This document shows positions 1 through 11,642 of a stretch of 64,000 nt of DNA, piece by piece. Origin of the DNA: Agroathelia rolfsii (taxonomy: Eukaryota > Basidiomycota > Agaricomycetes > Amylocorticiales > Amylocorticiaceae); assembly GCA_018343915.1 (NCBI GenBank), contig JABRWF010000004.1, positions 1,302,001-1,366,000 of the forward strand, in the 5' to 3' direction. The notes under the pieces were generated by a model. That model did not search any database. It was not told the origin of the DNA and saw nothing but the letters and a program-made list of their open reading frames with translations. How positions within the stretch are numbered: position 1 is the first letter of the stretch; the number at the start of each line of letters is the position of its first letter. The position numbers and the translations under genes are program-made.

Positions 1-411
1 ATCATCGAGGCGTTACAATAATATTTTCCTTACCCAAATTGCCCTTGTAAGTGAACTGCCACCCCGGCCACGCAAGAACTCGGCACGGATGGGTGTATTA
101 CCAAGATTGGAAGCCATAGCAAAGTATGCAATCGTGGCCGTCGTCAAAATCCAAATTGGAATTTGGTGGAAGACGCGCGTGCCAATAGGTCTCTGGATGA
201 GTCAAAGACACGATATAAGACATTGCCATGTTCAAGTGCTACTCATACCTGAACTTACCCGGTAGGCCCAAAAAATAAAGATGAGGTCAGAAACCAACAT
301 GATAGCAAAGACGGCCCATAACCAGTCTGAAGTCCCGGCTGTGAGTGCCTCCTGCGCAGTCGAGGGGTTGGAGTTGATAGAGGAGAGGATAGGTAAGGAC
401 TCGGAAGACAT
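1..411 (-). CDS. Fungal microbial rhodopsin (opsin), N-terminal part, cut by window edge
   Basis: Two exons are visible: 259-411 (51 codons) and 34-192 (53 codons). The intron between them has GTAAGT and CAG ends, and a second donor at 33 leads off the window. The product starts MSSESLPILS, then has a helix containing DWLWAVFAIMLVSDL, a basic turn, and a second helix around IWILTTATIAYFAMAS. This order (short Ser-rich N terminus, DWLWAVFA, RRPIGTRVFH, FAMAS) is that of NOP-1/CarO/ORP-type fungal opsins, seven-helix membrane proteins that bind retinal. The retinal lysine and the proton donor/acceptor residues lie beyond position 1, so pumping versus sensory function cannot be judged. The start is the first ATG, with CAACAACC just upstream. 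Linkage to carotenoid genes supports the call. Confidence 0.85.
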
Positions 412-1496
412 GGTTGTTGAGCTGTAGAGCTGGATCTTGTGCTCAATGTGAGAGAGAGAGGCGGGTCGGAAGTGATGATGAATGAGGACGACATTTGTCC
501 TCTTAATAGGACCCAGAGAAAGCTATACACATGGCTTCTTGCATTCATCATGGGAGACAGGTGACGTCTGAATACATTCCACAGAGCAACATAAATGACG
601 ATGGAATGCCCAAAGCAGCTATTCTGACGTCGATGAACGGAAGAAGTCAGTCAATGACGATAAAGAGTAAGCCGTATGGGTCAAGTTGTTCATCCGGAAA
701 TTCAATAAGGCAGCCATCGGAAAGTGGAGAGATAGCCACTGCGATCGTTTAGGTTATTTCAACTCTGAGTTGTTGTTGTTTTTCCGATCGCCTTGAGAGG
801 CTTAGCTAACAGGTGATTCGTGCGCATACAATTTGGCAATCGATAAATGTTCTATCAGCATTTCTAGATATTCAAGTGTCAAGACTTCAAGGCATTGATT
901 GAGGCCAACCAATGTATCATGAACTTAGCAGACAATACCAATACTAGACAGCAGGAATAACATTGGCCGTATAGGAGACCTCCGGAGTTTAGATCAACCA
1001 AGCTTATTAGAAAGTGGCACGTCATTCAGTTGTGGTACATGTAAAAGAGCTCGAGAATCTAGAATCTCGGCCCCGTGATCAACTTTACTGGTATCCACGG
1101 GATCAATACAAAACAAGACATAACAAAACAAGCAACTTTCGTCATCAATTGGTTGGAATGCAAAAAGATTAACAGTGTTCTAGATTTTGGCTGTCCTTCT
1201 CTTCTTTAGGCGTAAGTTTGTGGCCCGAAGAGGGCCAGAGCTCCCTGAATTCTAAGCAAGAAACTGCAAATTGGAGCACATGGAGCTCAAAGATATGATG
1301 TAGTTACTGCGTCAATTCATGAGGCTACACTATCAATGGTATTCTTTTATCATTACTAATGCATGTCCGCACGAATGCGTAAACTAGGAGATAATATACG
1401 AAAGAGAATTATGACTATTCTTGAAGATATGATTAGGCAGACATGAATCCTAAGTCCGAGTCACTGCGTCGAAATTGACGTCCTCAGTGTCTGGCA
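412..1496. other. Opsin promoter and dioxygenase 3' flank
   Basis: No gene is recognised. The left half is the opsin upstream region. A TC-rich stretch lies close to the start (about 415-500 on the minus strand), and two CGATCG palindromes sit at 742-747 and 785-790. The right half should be the 3' untranslated region of the dioxygenase. A 73-codon open frame at 531-752 has no family resemblance and lies over the opsin leader, so I left it out. Confidence 0.5.
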
Positions 1497-3807
1497 TTAG
1501 GCAAATTGCCCTTCAACCTGATGGCGAGCAAACCACTCGCCGTGTAGACCGTAGGGTACGCGCTGTGGGAGCGCGATTCGTGTTACACTCTCCTCGCTCA
1601 TCGTGCGTGCATCAATGATCCAGAGCTCTGATGTAGCCCGAGCTAACGCAGCTGACTCATCCTCCCCGTTCTCATCCACCGAGTCTGAGAGAGAGGGCTT
1701 GAGCTGATTCTCGTCGAAAACGTATGTCAGAAGGTATCCATCGTCTTCGTCCTCTTCTGACACAGTCGTGTCTTCATTGCTGGTATGCGGCGAGTTGGAT
1801 GAAGAAGCTTGTCGACGAGGCACAAAAGTGACCTCCTGCGCATACCACCCCTGAGGTAGCTTGAACACCTTGATGATGTCCTCAGCGTGTTGATCACGCT
1901 GTGCCTTCTCCCAGATTTCTCCAGGGCTCCTTGTATCCACGGGTCGCGCACATTCTCCTTGACCTCTCTGTATCCCGCGCTCGATGAGAGCACGAACGTT
2001 GGCCTTGACCAGGCAGTCGATCTTGAAGCCTGAGCTGAGCGCCGTAGTGTATGCACTACTGGGGGAGTCCGGAGAGCTATCCTCATTCGACGCCTTCTCT
2101 AGATCGTGAAAAGGCTCAGAAGTATTCTTCTCCATTACCGCGTTGAAGGAAGGGCCATGATTAGAACCGGCACCGAAGAGGGAGCAGCCCCACACCCATC
2201 GCGCATCGCGCATACTTTTCTGCGGGTGAAGCGTCGAAAACTCGAAGGGCAATGAAAATAACGGGAACGCATGGCTAGGGCGTGGTTCTGTCTCAGGGTC
2301 GCGGAAGAGCGGTAAACGATCTGTCGGGTCAAGTATTTAGATTAAAATTAGTGCGAAAAGATCACCACGTACAGTAATACAAAAGACATTCATCTTGTTC
2401 CGAATCAACGTTAGGTTTTTCGTATTGATACGGTCGATCATGAGCGGTAGCGGGAGTCGGCGGCTTGATATTTCCCGCAGTCCAAACTAGGTTATCTCCC
2501 CCCATGCGACTTACGAGGAGGTTTACTGCCTTATCTTTATCCCCGTGGGCCTCGTCTTCGTCATCCCATGCATTGACTGTGTGAAATACACAGCCACCTT
2601 TCCTATCCAGGGTATACCATTTTACTTGCTCTGGCTCGTATCGCGGTAGAACACCAATTCGTGAGGCACTCTGAGGAGAATACGTTAAAGTTGGGCGGAT
2701 GCGCCAAGTTAACGGTAGAGCAAGGAGAGGGTGTTTGGCGAGATTTGCCAGGTCTTTCCATGATGATAAGAAAGGTGCGTGGAGTGAAAACGAAGGGAAG
2801 ATTTGGAGCGATAGCGGAAAGTCCAGGATAAGCGTATGATGAAGGCTGACGCCAAAGTCATGCATCATCCGGGGCCCCTCGAGACCTGGGATGGGCACCC
2901 TTAGAAGTTTCTTCTCATGCGAGGAAGAGTGTGGAGGCAAAACGGAGTAAAAAATGTAAGGCGCAGAAAATGAAGAATGGAATGCTATGAACTCGTTTGT
3001 GATAGGATCGACATGGGGCTAGGGAAAGCGCCATGAATTTTAAGCCGGAAGTTGTGAAATAGGGTAAATTATACATACATGAGCTGTTGTCCATTCTTCA
3101 AAGAACGCTTTGATGCCTCCTCGTGAGATTAAGCCAGGATCTTCCTGTGTAACTTCGCCTAGTGGCCACCATCCCTTGGTTTCAAGTTCCGGTAATGCGA
3201 TCTTCATAGGAGGCCCGCTTTCACACGTCGCCAAAGCCATGCGATCCCACCACATTATAGCGGTGTTAGCAACGCTGACTCGCCTGAGTAGGCGAAGGCC
3301 ATGAAGGTGAGCAAAAGGCAAGACTTGGGCAAGCGATGTGAGAAGAAATATAACCATCGTGTGCAGAAAAGAGTAAATAAGATATAACACGCGCTCGTTA
3401 GGGTTGATGAGTGTAGTAATGCTGGGGAAAACGGGACGAGAAAGCTGAAGTTTTTGAGCGGTTCTGAGGACGTCCGTTTGTATCCAGCGACTAGTAAACA
3501 CGGGTCCTTGTGTAGGATCGAAATATACACCAGCGAGCATGCCGTCTCCATCAAACCTAATCATATTATTGAGTACAGGTTAAGGGATCGTAACGAAAAG
3601 CTAAAAGCAGATAGATTGCATTAGCCGCCCTTACATATGGTAATTTCTTGACTTGTCGACGTTTACTTTCGGTGCTGGATTGCTCCCATTGCGAACGTAG
3701 ATACCACCCAACATTTCCTCGGGTATGTGGCCTTGTACCACATGACAAGGAGTCAAGGGAAGCTCATGAGTGACGGGAGCACGATTTCCAGTAAGATATG
3801 GATGCAT
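1497..3807 (-). CDS. Carotenoid cleavage dioxygenase (RPE65/CarX family)
   Basis: Four exons (3635-3807, 3079-3556, 2373-3018, 1497-2320) join in frame to 706 residues. The N terminus MHPYLTGNRAPVTHELPLTP is the classic start of fungal CarX-type enzymes. It is followed by VRNGSNP, MFDGDGMLAGVYFD, AHPHVDPITNEFIAFH, MMHDFGVSLHHT and, at the end, YGLHGEWF. These carry the conserved histidines of the family that coordinate catalytic Fe(II). The enzyme should cleave beta-carotene (or an apocarotenal) with O2 to give retinal. An acidic, Ser-rich insert sits about residues 605-650. Neighbours are an opsin and the carotenoid enzymes, which argues for retinal supply rather than general carotenoid breakdown. 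An in-frame stop lies just upstream of the chosen ATG, but a further 5' exon cannot be excluded. Confidence 0.88.
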
Positions 3808-4214
3808 GAGGGTACTGGGTCTGGATGGACATTTGCTGTCTCAAGCGAGTCAGTGTATAGTACTAGCATTTCCCTTCGCTACTATTAACGGCAAATGGTA
3901 TAACGAATGACTTGTGACGAAAAAGAGGAGCTAGAGCTAGAATCCAATACCAAATTCTTCCATGTCATGTGTTGACAAGTGGCTCCGATCAACCATTAAC
4001 TTTGTACCGATCAAGCCGAGAACACCATATACTTCCGTGGTGCATCATTACGTCATCTATGAGCGCTTCTCCGAGCGCCGATCTCCGGCCTTTGAACGTT
4101 TGAAGTATTTCTCGATCTCGATGGCCGCACAACGGCATCTGCTATTTGCACGCACAATGAAAGACTCGACGGCAGCATCGAGCATCCCAACGTTCAAGTT
4201 GCACTCGAGCACCC
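3808..4214. promoter_or_regulatory. Shared divergent promoter of dioxygenase and crtYB
   Basis: This 407-bp stretch separates the start codons of two head-to-head genes of one pathway, so it is likely to drive both. Four CGATC motifs lie in the same orientation within 132 bp, at 3986-3990, 4008-4012, 4079-4083 and 4113-4117. GATC-containing repeats are known targets of White Collar-type photoreceptor complexes in fungi. That these are such sites here is inference. No TATA box is obvious. Confidence 0.45.
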
Positions 4215-6464
4215 ATGGGCTGGGACTACGCCAAAGTGTGAGTTGTAACCTATGCGGTTCACTAATTCAACTAACAACGCAATCAAACACTCTCACAGTC
4301 ACATTTATTTCACTATTCCACCCGCTCTGATATTATGGTGGACATTTAGACGCATACGGACCTCACGGGATGTTTTTCTCACAAACTTCCTTGTTACGGT
4401 ATGACGCCTCCAATCCTTTCCTCAGTTTCCTGCCGAATAAACTCACGCGCGTATACCACTGACCCGGGCAGGTCGCATTTCTCTCTACGATCCCCTGGGA
4501 TTCCTATCTTGTCAGAACTCAGATATGGTCATACCCACCACATGCCGTCATGGGTCCAACTCTGTTCTTCGTTCCTATTGAAGAACTTTTCTTCTTTGTG
4601 ATTCAAACATACATCACCTCCCAACTCTACCTCGTACTTTCCAAGCCAGTCCTACACCCCCTGCATTTACCCAGGCATTTGAATTCATCCCAGAAGAAAT
4701 ACCTCGGAACAACCATCCTCGCTTCCGTGTGCCTCTTAGGCCTCGTGTTGACATATGTCGGTGGCGTGGGCACTTATTTAGGCCTGATACTAGTTTGGTC
4801 AGGCCCGTTCATGTTATTTCTATGGATCCTTGCGTCCTCGCACTTGGTTTCCCTTCCGCTTACATGCACTATCCTTCCAATACTCTTACCGACCCTGTAC
4901 TTATGGCTCGTGGACACATTATCCCTCCGCCGAGGCACTTGGTCAATCTCCACGGGCACTAAATTAGGCTGGTACCTATGGCCGAATCTTGAAATTGAAG
5001 AAGCAATATTCTTCTTGGTGACAAACGTCATGATTGTTTTCGGGCTTGTTGCAGGGAGTAAAGCCTTCGCGATCTGGGACACGTTTGGATCAGATGTAGT
5101 AGGATCCCCTGTCAGGTCAGCTTGCATGAATGCTATTGGCCTGAACAGGGCTTACATGCTCCTTAGGGCCTTGCTCGTGAACCCCAGTCGTTGGCCTCGA
5201 GAACGTCTAGATGAAATAGACATGGCATACGATGTTCTTAGACACAAGGTGATTCTGATTCGCGCAATTCTCATCATTTAGCTGACCATTGTACAGGAAC
5301 ATGGCAAGAGTTTCCTTGCTGCCAGCATGCTTTTCGAAGGTAGAGAGAGAATAGGTTTACTTCAACTGTAAGTCTCGAGAACTTTTCTCATGCACCATCC
5401 ACCGACTAACAAGAACTACAAGTTATGCCCTGTGTCGGATTTGCGACAATCTTATCGATGATGCACCCTCACCGAAAGAGACAGAGACTGCCTTACAGGG
5501 AATCCGACAGCTCATGAACAATCCCTCATACCAATCCACTGAGGGGATGAGCGACGAGACCGCCAGCATCGCTGCTTTGTATCCATCCCTGGCAGCACGT
5601 ATCCCCCGCAAATACTTCGACCAGCTCCTAGATGGCTTCCAGACCGATCTTCAGTTTACCCCACGCCGCCATCCATCGACAGGAGACAGCGTCCAAGCAA
5701 AGACAGAATATCCAGAACCACACAAGTGGCCCATCCAAACCAACGCAGATCTCATGCGCTATAGCCAATGCGTCGCCGGCTCTGTCGCAGGCATGTGCGT
5801 CCACTTGCTCTGGCCAGGCATAAGTGACGAGGACAAAGATGGAGAGCTGGATTTCACCGCCGACACCGACCTCGAGCATCGTTCCCAAAGTGCTAAATCG
5901 CATATATCCACCACCGCGCCCTCAAACGTGCTTTATCACGCCCAGCGTGTTGGCCGCGCTTTGCAGCTGGTCAATATCGCGCGCGATATCCGCGTCGACG
6001 CTCGCCAGGGGCAGCGGTGCTATATCCCTGCCCGCTGGCTCGCCGAGCACACGCCGTACGTCTTCCGCCAGGCTACAGGACGAGCACTTGGACCTGCTGA
6101 TATTGTCGATTATGTCAATCGACACCCACTGCGGACCACATCGATACTCGGGGAGAGCGACGAAGAGTCCTCTTTGTTAGTAGAGGGCGGTAAGGCAGGA
6201 GGTGTTGCGATAGACGCATCACTAGAGGCGCTCATATTTGATTACCAAGCTCACCTCGTCGCATGTGCGCGTGCGATGTACGCCTCCTCTGGACCCGCCA
6301 TCTCTCAGATGCCACCCGGTGCGCGTGCTGGGTTGTATGTAGCCATTGAACAATACCTGGAGGTGGGGCAGGTGCTTCTAGAGTATGGTAGAGGCGTGGA
6401 GAGAGTTCGTGTTCCGTGGAAGCGCCGGTTGGCTTTGGCTTGGGAAGCAGCTGGAAAGAGGTGA
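4215..6464 (+). CDS. crtYB: Bifunctional lycopene cyclase / phytoene synthase
   Basis: Five exons (4215-4237, 4299-4398, 4472-5248, 5297-5367, 5423-6464) sum to 671 codons in one frame, giving 670 residues. That is close to the 673 of Xanthophyllomyces CrtYB. The N-terminal half is the membrane-embedded lycopene cyclase, with two repeats containing IPWDSYLV...PIEELFFFVIQT and TGTKLGWYLWPNLEIEEAIFF. The C-terminal half is the squalene/phytoene synthase domain, with YALCRICDNLID and VNIARDIRVDA. These keep both DxxxD Mg-diphosphate motifs, although the usual second Asp of the first is Asn. It condenses two GGPP to phytoene and later cyclises lycopene to beta-carotene. The first exon codes only seven residues and part of an eighth; the start was set by frame and by MGWDYAKVHIYFTIPP. 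It is divergent from the dioxygenase and convergent with the desaturase. Confidence 0.93.
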
Positions 6465-6717
6465 TACAGATACTGTACTTATATCATGTAATGCTTATGC
6501 TTGGACTCCCATCTGGATAAATCAATTACTTCTCGACTGCAGACTAGAAGTGATGACTGAAAACAGATCGTGAGAATAAACGACAAGATGAATGCGTTAC
6601 TAAAAAGAAATCAAATTTGTTACCACAAATCACGAACTCTAGAAACAAAACCTTGGTTGTTTAACACTGCAAAGGCTTACATCGTATTACACTCAAACAG
6701 TATAAATACAAATCAGA

Positions 6718-9171
6718 CTATATGTATATCCCTATTTTGCCCTTCCTCGACTCAACCGGAGTAACCGTTGAATTCATCAAACCAAGCGTGACTACGGTAG
6801 CGTAGAGCGCGAAGGCAGCCAGCACTGCTCTGATGACGAACCTCCATGACGCCAATGACGCCACAGTATCGAGTCCTCGTGAAGGACGTCCTGGCTTGTA
6901 AGGAGAGTATGATGATAGTACTGGGTTATGTGGATGGCCGGAGTCAGAGAGCACTTGGGCAGCAGTTATCTTGGCGCCTGCAAGACATATAGGCACCCTA
7001 TCCAGGAGGGAAAAAAAAAAAGAACTTAGGGCTCAATGAGTGAAGGATGGGCGCATAATACTCACCCTGTACCAGGATGGGTAGATGCGCCGACAAAATA
7101 ACAGCTGTCAATATCGGGATGCCGCGTTTGTGGACGGAAAGAGAGGACGTTGCTATAGGATGGGGATTCAGAATACTTTCTCTATTTATAAAAATCCGCG
7201 GAATGTACCTACAAGAAACTATGGGACAAGCCTAGGATAGCTCCTTTGTCAAGATTGAACTTCTCCTTCCCTAGATCCGGCAATCCACGATAAGGCCATT
7301 GATTTTTTGATAGTGAAGAGAAGACTTACATGTCTCCGGCGTATTGACTATCTCATGGGCGATATGCTGTTCAAATGAGCCATGGGCCATACCAAGTCTG
7401 GTCTCGAGCGTTGCCAGTACTTTCTTCCGCGCAATTTGCACGACCTCTGCCATTCTTCCTTCCGCGTTCGCGTCTCCAAGGGGACCGCCAAGGTGGCCTA
7501 TGGGTACTAGGACGACTACGGCATCCTTGCCTTCGGGAGCAGCACTCTTGTCTACGCGCGAGGGAACGTTTACATAGAATGACGGCTCAGCAGGCAGCTC
7601 TTGTGAGGCAAAAATGGAAGAAAACGACGATTCGTAGTGTTCTGCCAGGAAAACGCTGGTATAGTCTCAGTTGAGTAAAAAGTAGCGATACGAGAAACAA
7701 CTTACTTGTGGGCACCTAGTTCAGGTATTTGGCGATCCATAGACCAATAAAAGCTAATACCTAAGATATTTTTAGTCTTGGCTGTCACGGAGAGAATACA
7801 AGGGGCAGTATGACTCACTACTACAGCTGGCATTCCTCTTGTCTAAAGCTTCGCTCCTTTCGCTTCTAGGTAAAAGCTCTTTGAAACTATAGACCAGATC
7901 TGCATTACATATTACGACATCCGCCCCAACATGCCCTCCATTTGCTAGGCAAACACCGGTTGCACGTTGTTTTCCAGAAGCGGTAGGTGTTAGGTTGATA
8001 GAAGTGACAGGTGTTGAGAGATGGTATGTAAGATCGAGTGACTGCAATTTAGCGAGATTCACAAGGGCTTGTACGACCTAGAGTTTTTGGGAAGTATATT
8101 AACTAGATATATGCGGAAGGAACCATAACCTCACGCACAGCATGAAATCCGCCGATGGGATACCATATTCCTTCGGCCAGCTCCGTATATTGCAGTAATG
8201 AATATGTTCCAGGGGCATCGAACGGGCTGAAGATACGTTGAATTTGATAAATGTACATGTATCAGTTGTTTTTCAGAAACGAACCTCATCTAATTGTCGG
8301 AGTTTTGACGAGTTTAGTAGACTAGTTCGTTGACTTTGAATGAAATTGCTTACACCCATATACATCGACTGCGATATTGTGTCAGCGCACGAGTAAATAC
8401 AAGGCAAAACTCACGTACCCCGAATGTAAAGACTCTGCGCAGTCGCTCGGTCTTAAAATACTTTGAAGCTCGACTCCACTTGCAAGAAGTTCAGCAATTT
8501 CGATCGTACTCCTTAACCGTGTTACTCACAATAGATACGAAAGGATGAAGGGCTAAAATGTGTGGCAAGAATGATGGTCGGAGCATAGAGAAAAACGATG
8601 AAAAGTTCTTCTTCAAAACATGCTCAACAGACAGCTCATAATGCCTATGAGCTTCCTGAAGCCAACTCAAATATCTAATGTGCAGTTGAGAAATGAGAAT
8701 GAATCCAAGTCGAATGCCGGTACACATACCTCTCAAAGCCGTCTTTGCCTTCAATCTTCTCTATTTCTCTTTTCATGACAGATAAATCCGTCGAGAGCAT
8801 AAACGAGTCCCCATCATGAAAATGCACACGATAGCTTGGGTCGCACTTGACCAGATGAACACCAGCTTCAGACAACGATGTACCTAGGTCTGCAAACGTC
8901 TCACGGAAGAGGTCGGGTAGGAGCAACAATGATGGACCCTGGTCAAATCTCTGTATAACGAACACTCTGCTGGTCAGCTCATATATCATACCGAAGGTAC
9001 CTTCATGTAGCTCACGTATCCGTCATGGTGGATGAGAGAGCATCGACCTCCCGTGAAATCGTTTTTCTCATAGACATGAACAGAATAGCCTGCTTTGGCC
9101 AACCTGGTAGCAATTGCTACACCGCCGACACCTGCACCAATGACAACTGCTTTAGGACGCTGAGAGGACAT
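6718..9171 (-). CDS. crtI: Phytoene desaturase, 13 exons with two microexons
   Basis: The start MSSQRPKAVVIGAGVGGVAI gives the FAD-binding Rossmann motif, and VPICLAGAKITAAQVL gives the C-terminal CrtI signature. A hydrophobic tail about residues 545-570 should anchor it to membrane. Exons are 9016-9171, 8730-8950, 8530-8674, 8419-8478, 8354-8368, 8285-8289, 8130-8226, 7819-8077, 7706-7781, 7330-7655, 7213-7270, 7066-7152 and 6718-6997. They sum to 595 codons (594 residues; Xanthophyllomyces CrtI has 582). Exons 5 and 6 are 15 and 5 nt and are needed to build the conserved GMSPFDAPGTYSLLQYTE segment. The enzyme converts phytoene to lycopene through successive desaturations. It is tail-to-tail with crtYB, 253 bp apart, and completes the route to beta-carotene. 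Confidence 0.93.
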
Positions 9172-9287
9172 GGAAGAGCTGAGCAGGGATTGCAGAGCGG
9201 TCTAGCTTGACTGTTGCATGACACTATTGGCCTCGTCGATTGGTTTAATATTACTCTGCGCCTGATCGGTGCCTCCCACGATCTCGA

Positions 9288-9303
9288 CGCGTGACGTCAC
9301 GCG
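9288..9303. promoter_or_regulatory. 16-bp palindrome with CRE core upstream of crtI
   Basis: CGCGTGACGTCACGCG is a perfect inverted repeat 117-132 bp upstream of the crtI start codon. Its core TGACGTCA is the full ATF/CREB-type bZIP site. CGATC motifs lie at 9279-9283 and 9352-9357, and GATCGG lies at 9264-9269. The whole gap between crtI and the next gene (9172-9538) should be the crtI promoter. It also contains the F-box gene 3' end near an A run at about 9414-9427. Binding by a bZIP factor is inferred from the core only. Confidence 0.5.
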
Positions 9304-9538
9304 ATGCAAATGGTCATACAGCTAAAATACCTCGATTTGGATGCACAGACGCGATCGCAATGGGCATGACGAATCCAGGCTATACATTAATGACGCAAAA
9401 CATGAATAGAAAACAAAAAAAAAAAAACATGCATAATTATTAAGGGTGGAATATATAGGCCGCATCCAAGCTTATTACTTGGTATCTATGGGATGTCCTG
9501 TAATCTATGTGGTATACGTGTAAAAATCATCCATCGTG

Positions 9539-11022
9539 TTAATTGGTGGGGACATCTAGTCTGTAAAATTCGTCTTTGAAAGCTTTCCAAGTATTCTCGC
9601 AAGTGTCGTCAATAATGGTCTCCAAACAGGTAAGGGCGGGGAACATGTCGCGAAAAAGCAAGGCCAATTTTTGTGGCTGTAGTATGTGTCCTTTACCACC
9701 GATGAAAAGGACGTTCATCGTATTGGACTTAATAACGGGAAGAGGCGAAGGTGAAGGCGAAGACTCCTCGATAGGCTTCGAAAAATCGGCATGAATGGAA
9801 AGACGCTCCAAAAGGGGGCAGCGTTTGATTAGGGCGCGGAAGCCTTTCAACGTCGCTTGGGGTACGCGATCAAGATCTTCTAGTGCGGTGAAGCTCAACT
9901 CCCGCAAAGAAGGCCATGAACGGAACACCCTCGAGATTTCAGCATCGCTAAAGTCCAGAGGTGAAGGAAGATCGATTTTAAGCGTTTGCAAAGGCGACAA
10001 CGGCTGGAGCAACTCCAGTGGGAAGAATGTTGAAGAGGACCAGCTACGGTCCTCCAGGTGTATGTAGGAGGCGCTACCAGACGCCTTAACAGCAATCATG
10101 GCTAGTACATTTTCCCAGTAAGGCAATGGATCGTCTGAATTAGGACTTCTGATCTCGATGGTCTGAAGGGTATTTAGTTGACAATGTGTTAAAATGAAGG
10201 GAACAAGGGTATGGCATCCCCAGACTCGAAGATGGCGCAGGGAAGGAAACATGGGCTTGCTTGACATAGGCCCTATGCTCTCTAAGTCGATGGGACCTGC
10301 GTGAATTTCAAAAGTTTCCAGCTTGGGAAAGAGTGAAACGGCGAGGACAACCTCGGGGGATATTTGCTGCTTTATCCCACTCCGTAAGCGCAGGGAGACT
10401 AGCGAAGCCAAGGAGCTAACGGCGGCGTAGAGCCGCAGAGATCCAGACCCTCGTAGGTCGATATGCTCGACAGGAATTGATCGCCTTGCTGCATCCTCTA
10501 GGAAGGAGGCGACATCGGAGTCAATCACTTCTCTGAAGCCAAGATTCACTTCCAGATTCCGGAAGCGAGACGAAGCACACAAATGTGTTAGAGTCTTGGA
10601 TTCCCGAACAGGCTGGGTAATGTGAATGGATTTCAACCTTGGAAATAAAACGAATGACGCCTCCAAGTCGGGCAGGATGCGTGTGCCAACGGAGGCAGGT
10701 CTAGTCTGGTAGATGTTTTGGACGCGAGCTGCATAGAATTGGAATCTGGAGATATCGGCCGTAGTATCCTGTAGATGGTCAGATAGATAAGAGAGATAAG
10801 AAGGATGTAGATAATTTTGCTCACCTGCAAGTCGTCTGCACTTTCACTGGTCACAGGAAGCAAACGTAGTAAAGGTGCAGGTGAGTAGAGAACACTCCAA
10901 AGGCGATCGAGAGCTGGCTCATGGAATATACGACAGGTCCTTGCTAGTACCGCAAGCTCTACATTATCTGAAAAGGCCACAGTGTGCCGGAGAATTTCGT
11001 CGATGAGAAGTGCTTGATGCAT
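9539..11022 (-). CDS. F-box / leucine-rich-repeat-like protein
   Basis: Two exons (10825-11022 and 9539-10768) join in frame to 475 residues. Residues 1-50 (MHQALLIDEILRHTV, then LAVLARTCRIFHEPALDRLW) match the degenerate F-box common in mushrooms and relatives. The rest is a run of irregular leucine-rich segments such as LETFEIHAGPIDLESIG, FPSLRHLRVWGCHTLVPFIL and LQTIEIRSP. Such proteins link targets to SCF ubiquitin ligases through Skp1, and basidiomycete genomes carry very large numbers of them. The substrate is unknown. Nothing ties it functionally to the carotenoid genes; it simply borders the cluster. Confidence 0.75.
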
Positions 11023-11642
11023 GGGGAAGCCGCTTGAAAAAATTGAGACAAAGAAAGCAGAACTGTTGTCTAGGGTCTATGAGGGGAAGATCTATTATTC
11101 TATGCCAGAAAAAACCAGAGTGTCCGGAAAAGAATCGAAGAAAGAAAGAAGGAAGGAAAAGAAAGCAGAAGGATGGAAAAAGCCAAGTAGCCGCGGCGGT
11201 ACTCAGAGAAAAAGTAATAAGAAAAGTCCGAGCACAAAGCCACACGGTGGCAGCTGTGGCGGTGGCTGTAAAGGCACGTCGCCGATCAAAACACGTTGTT
11301 GCTTCCGGCCGGGACCACCGCCCGTTTGGGAGGGAATACAATGCCTGTTAAAGGGACCCACAAGGTCCCACAACCACTTCAGCTCGGCTCCCTCACCTTC
11401 TGGCACCTCTTCATAAAATTCTTTTTGTCTCCCCCCTCATCTTATTTAGATTGTCATTCTAGTTAAACCGCTCAACAAATTAATTTTTGCCTACTTCGCC
11501 CTCTCACTTGACTTGCATCCTCGCCGCAACCGGCTATTCCGCTAGCTACGCCATATTTTATAATCGCGTCCGTATCAAGCCTCTAGAAAATAGCTTATAT
11601 GTCCTATTCGACTTTCAGGTAAGCCCCCCTTCATTTAATCAC

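Noticed and set aside
531..752. 73-codon plus-strand open frame upstream of the opsin
   Set aside because: No family features; it lies in the opsin leader/promoter, and its composition fits chance.
9539..11022. F-box gene as part of the carotenoid cluster
   Set aside because: F-box/LRR genes are very abundant in such genomes. Adjacency alone is not evidence.
11010..11416. Overlapping Lys/Arg- and Ser-rich plus-strand frames
   Set aside because: They arise from purine-rich leader DNA of the F-box gene. Two different frames are equally open and neither has codon bias.
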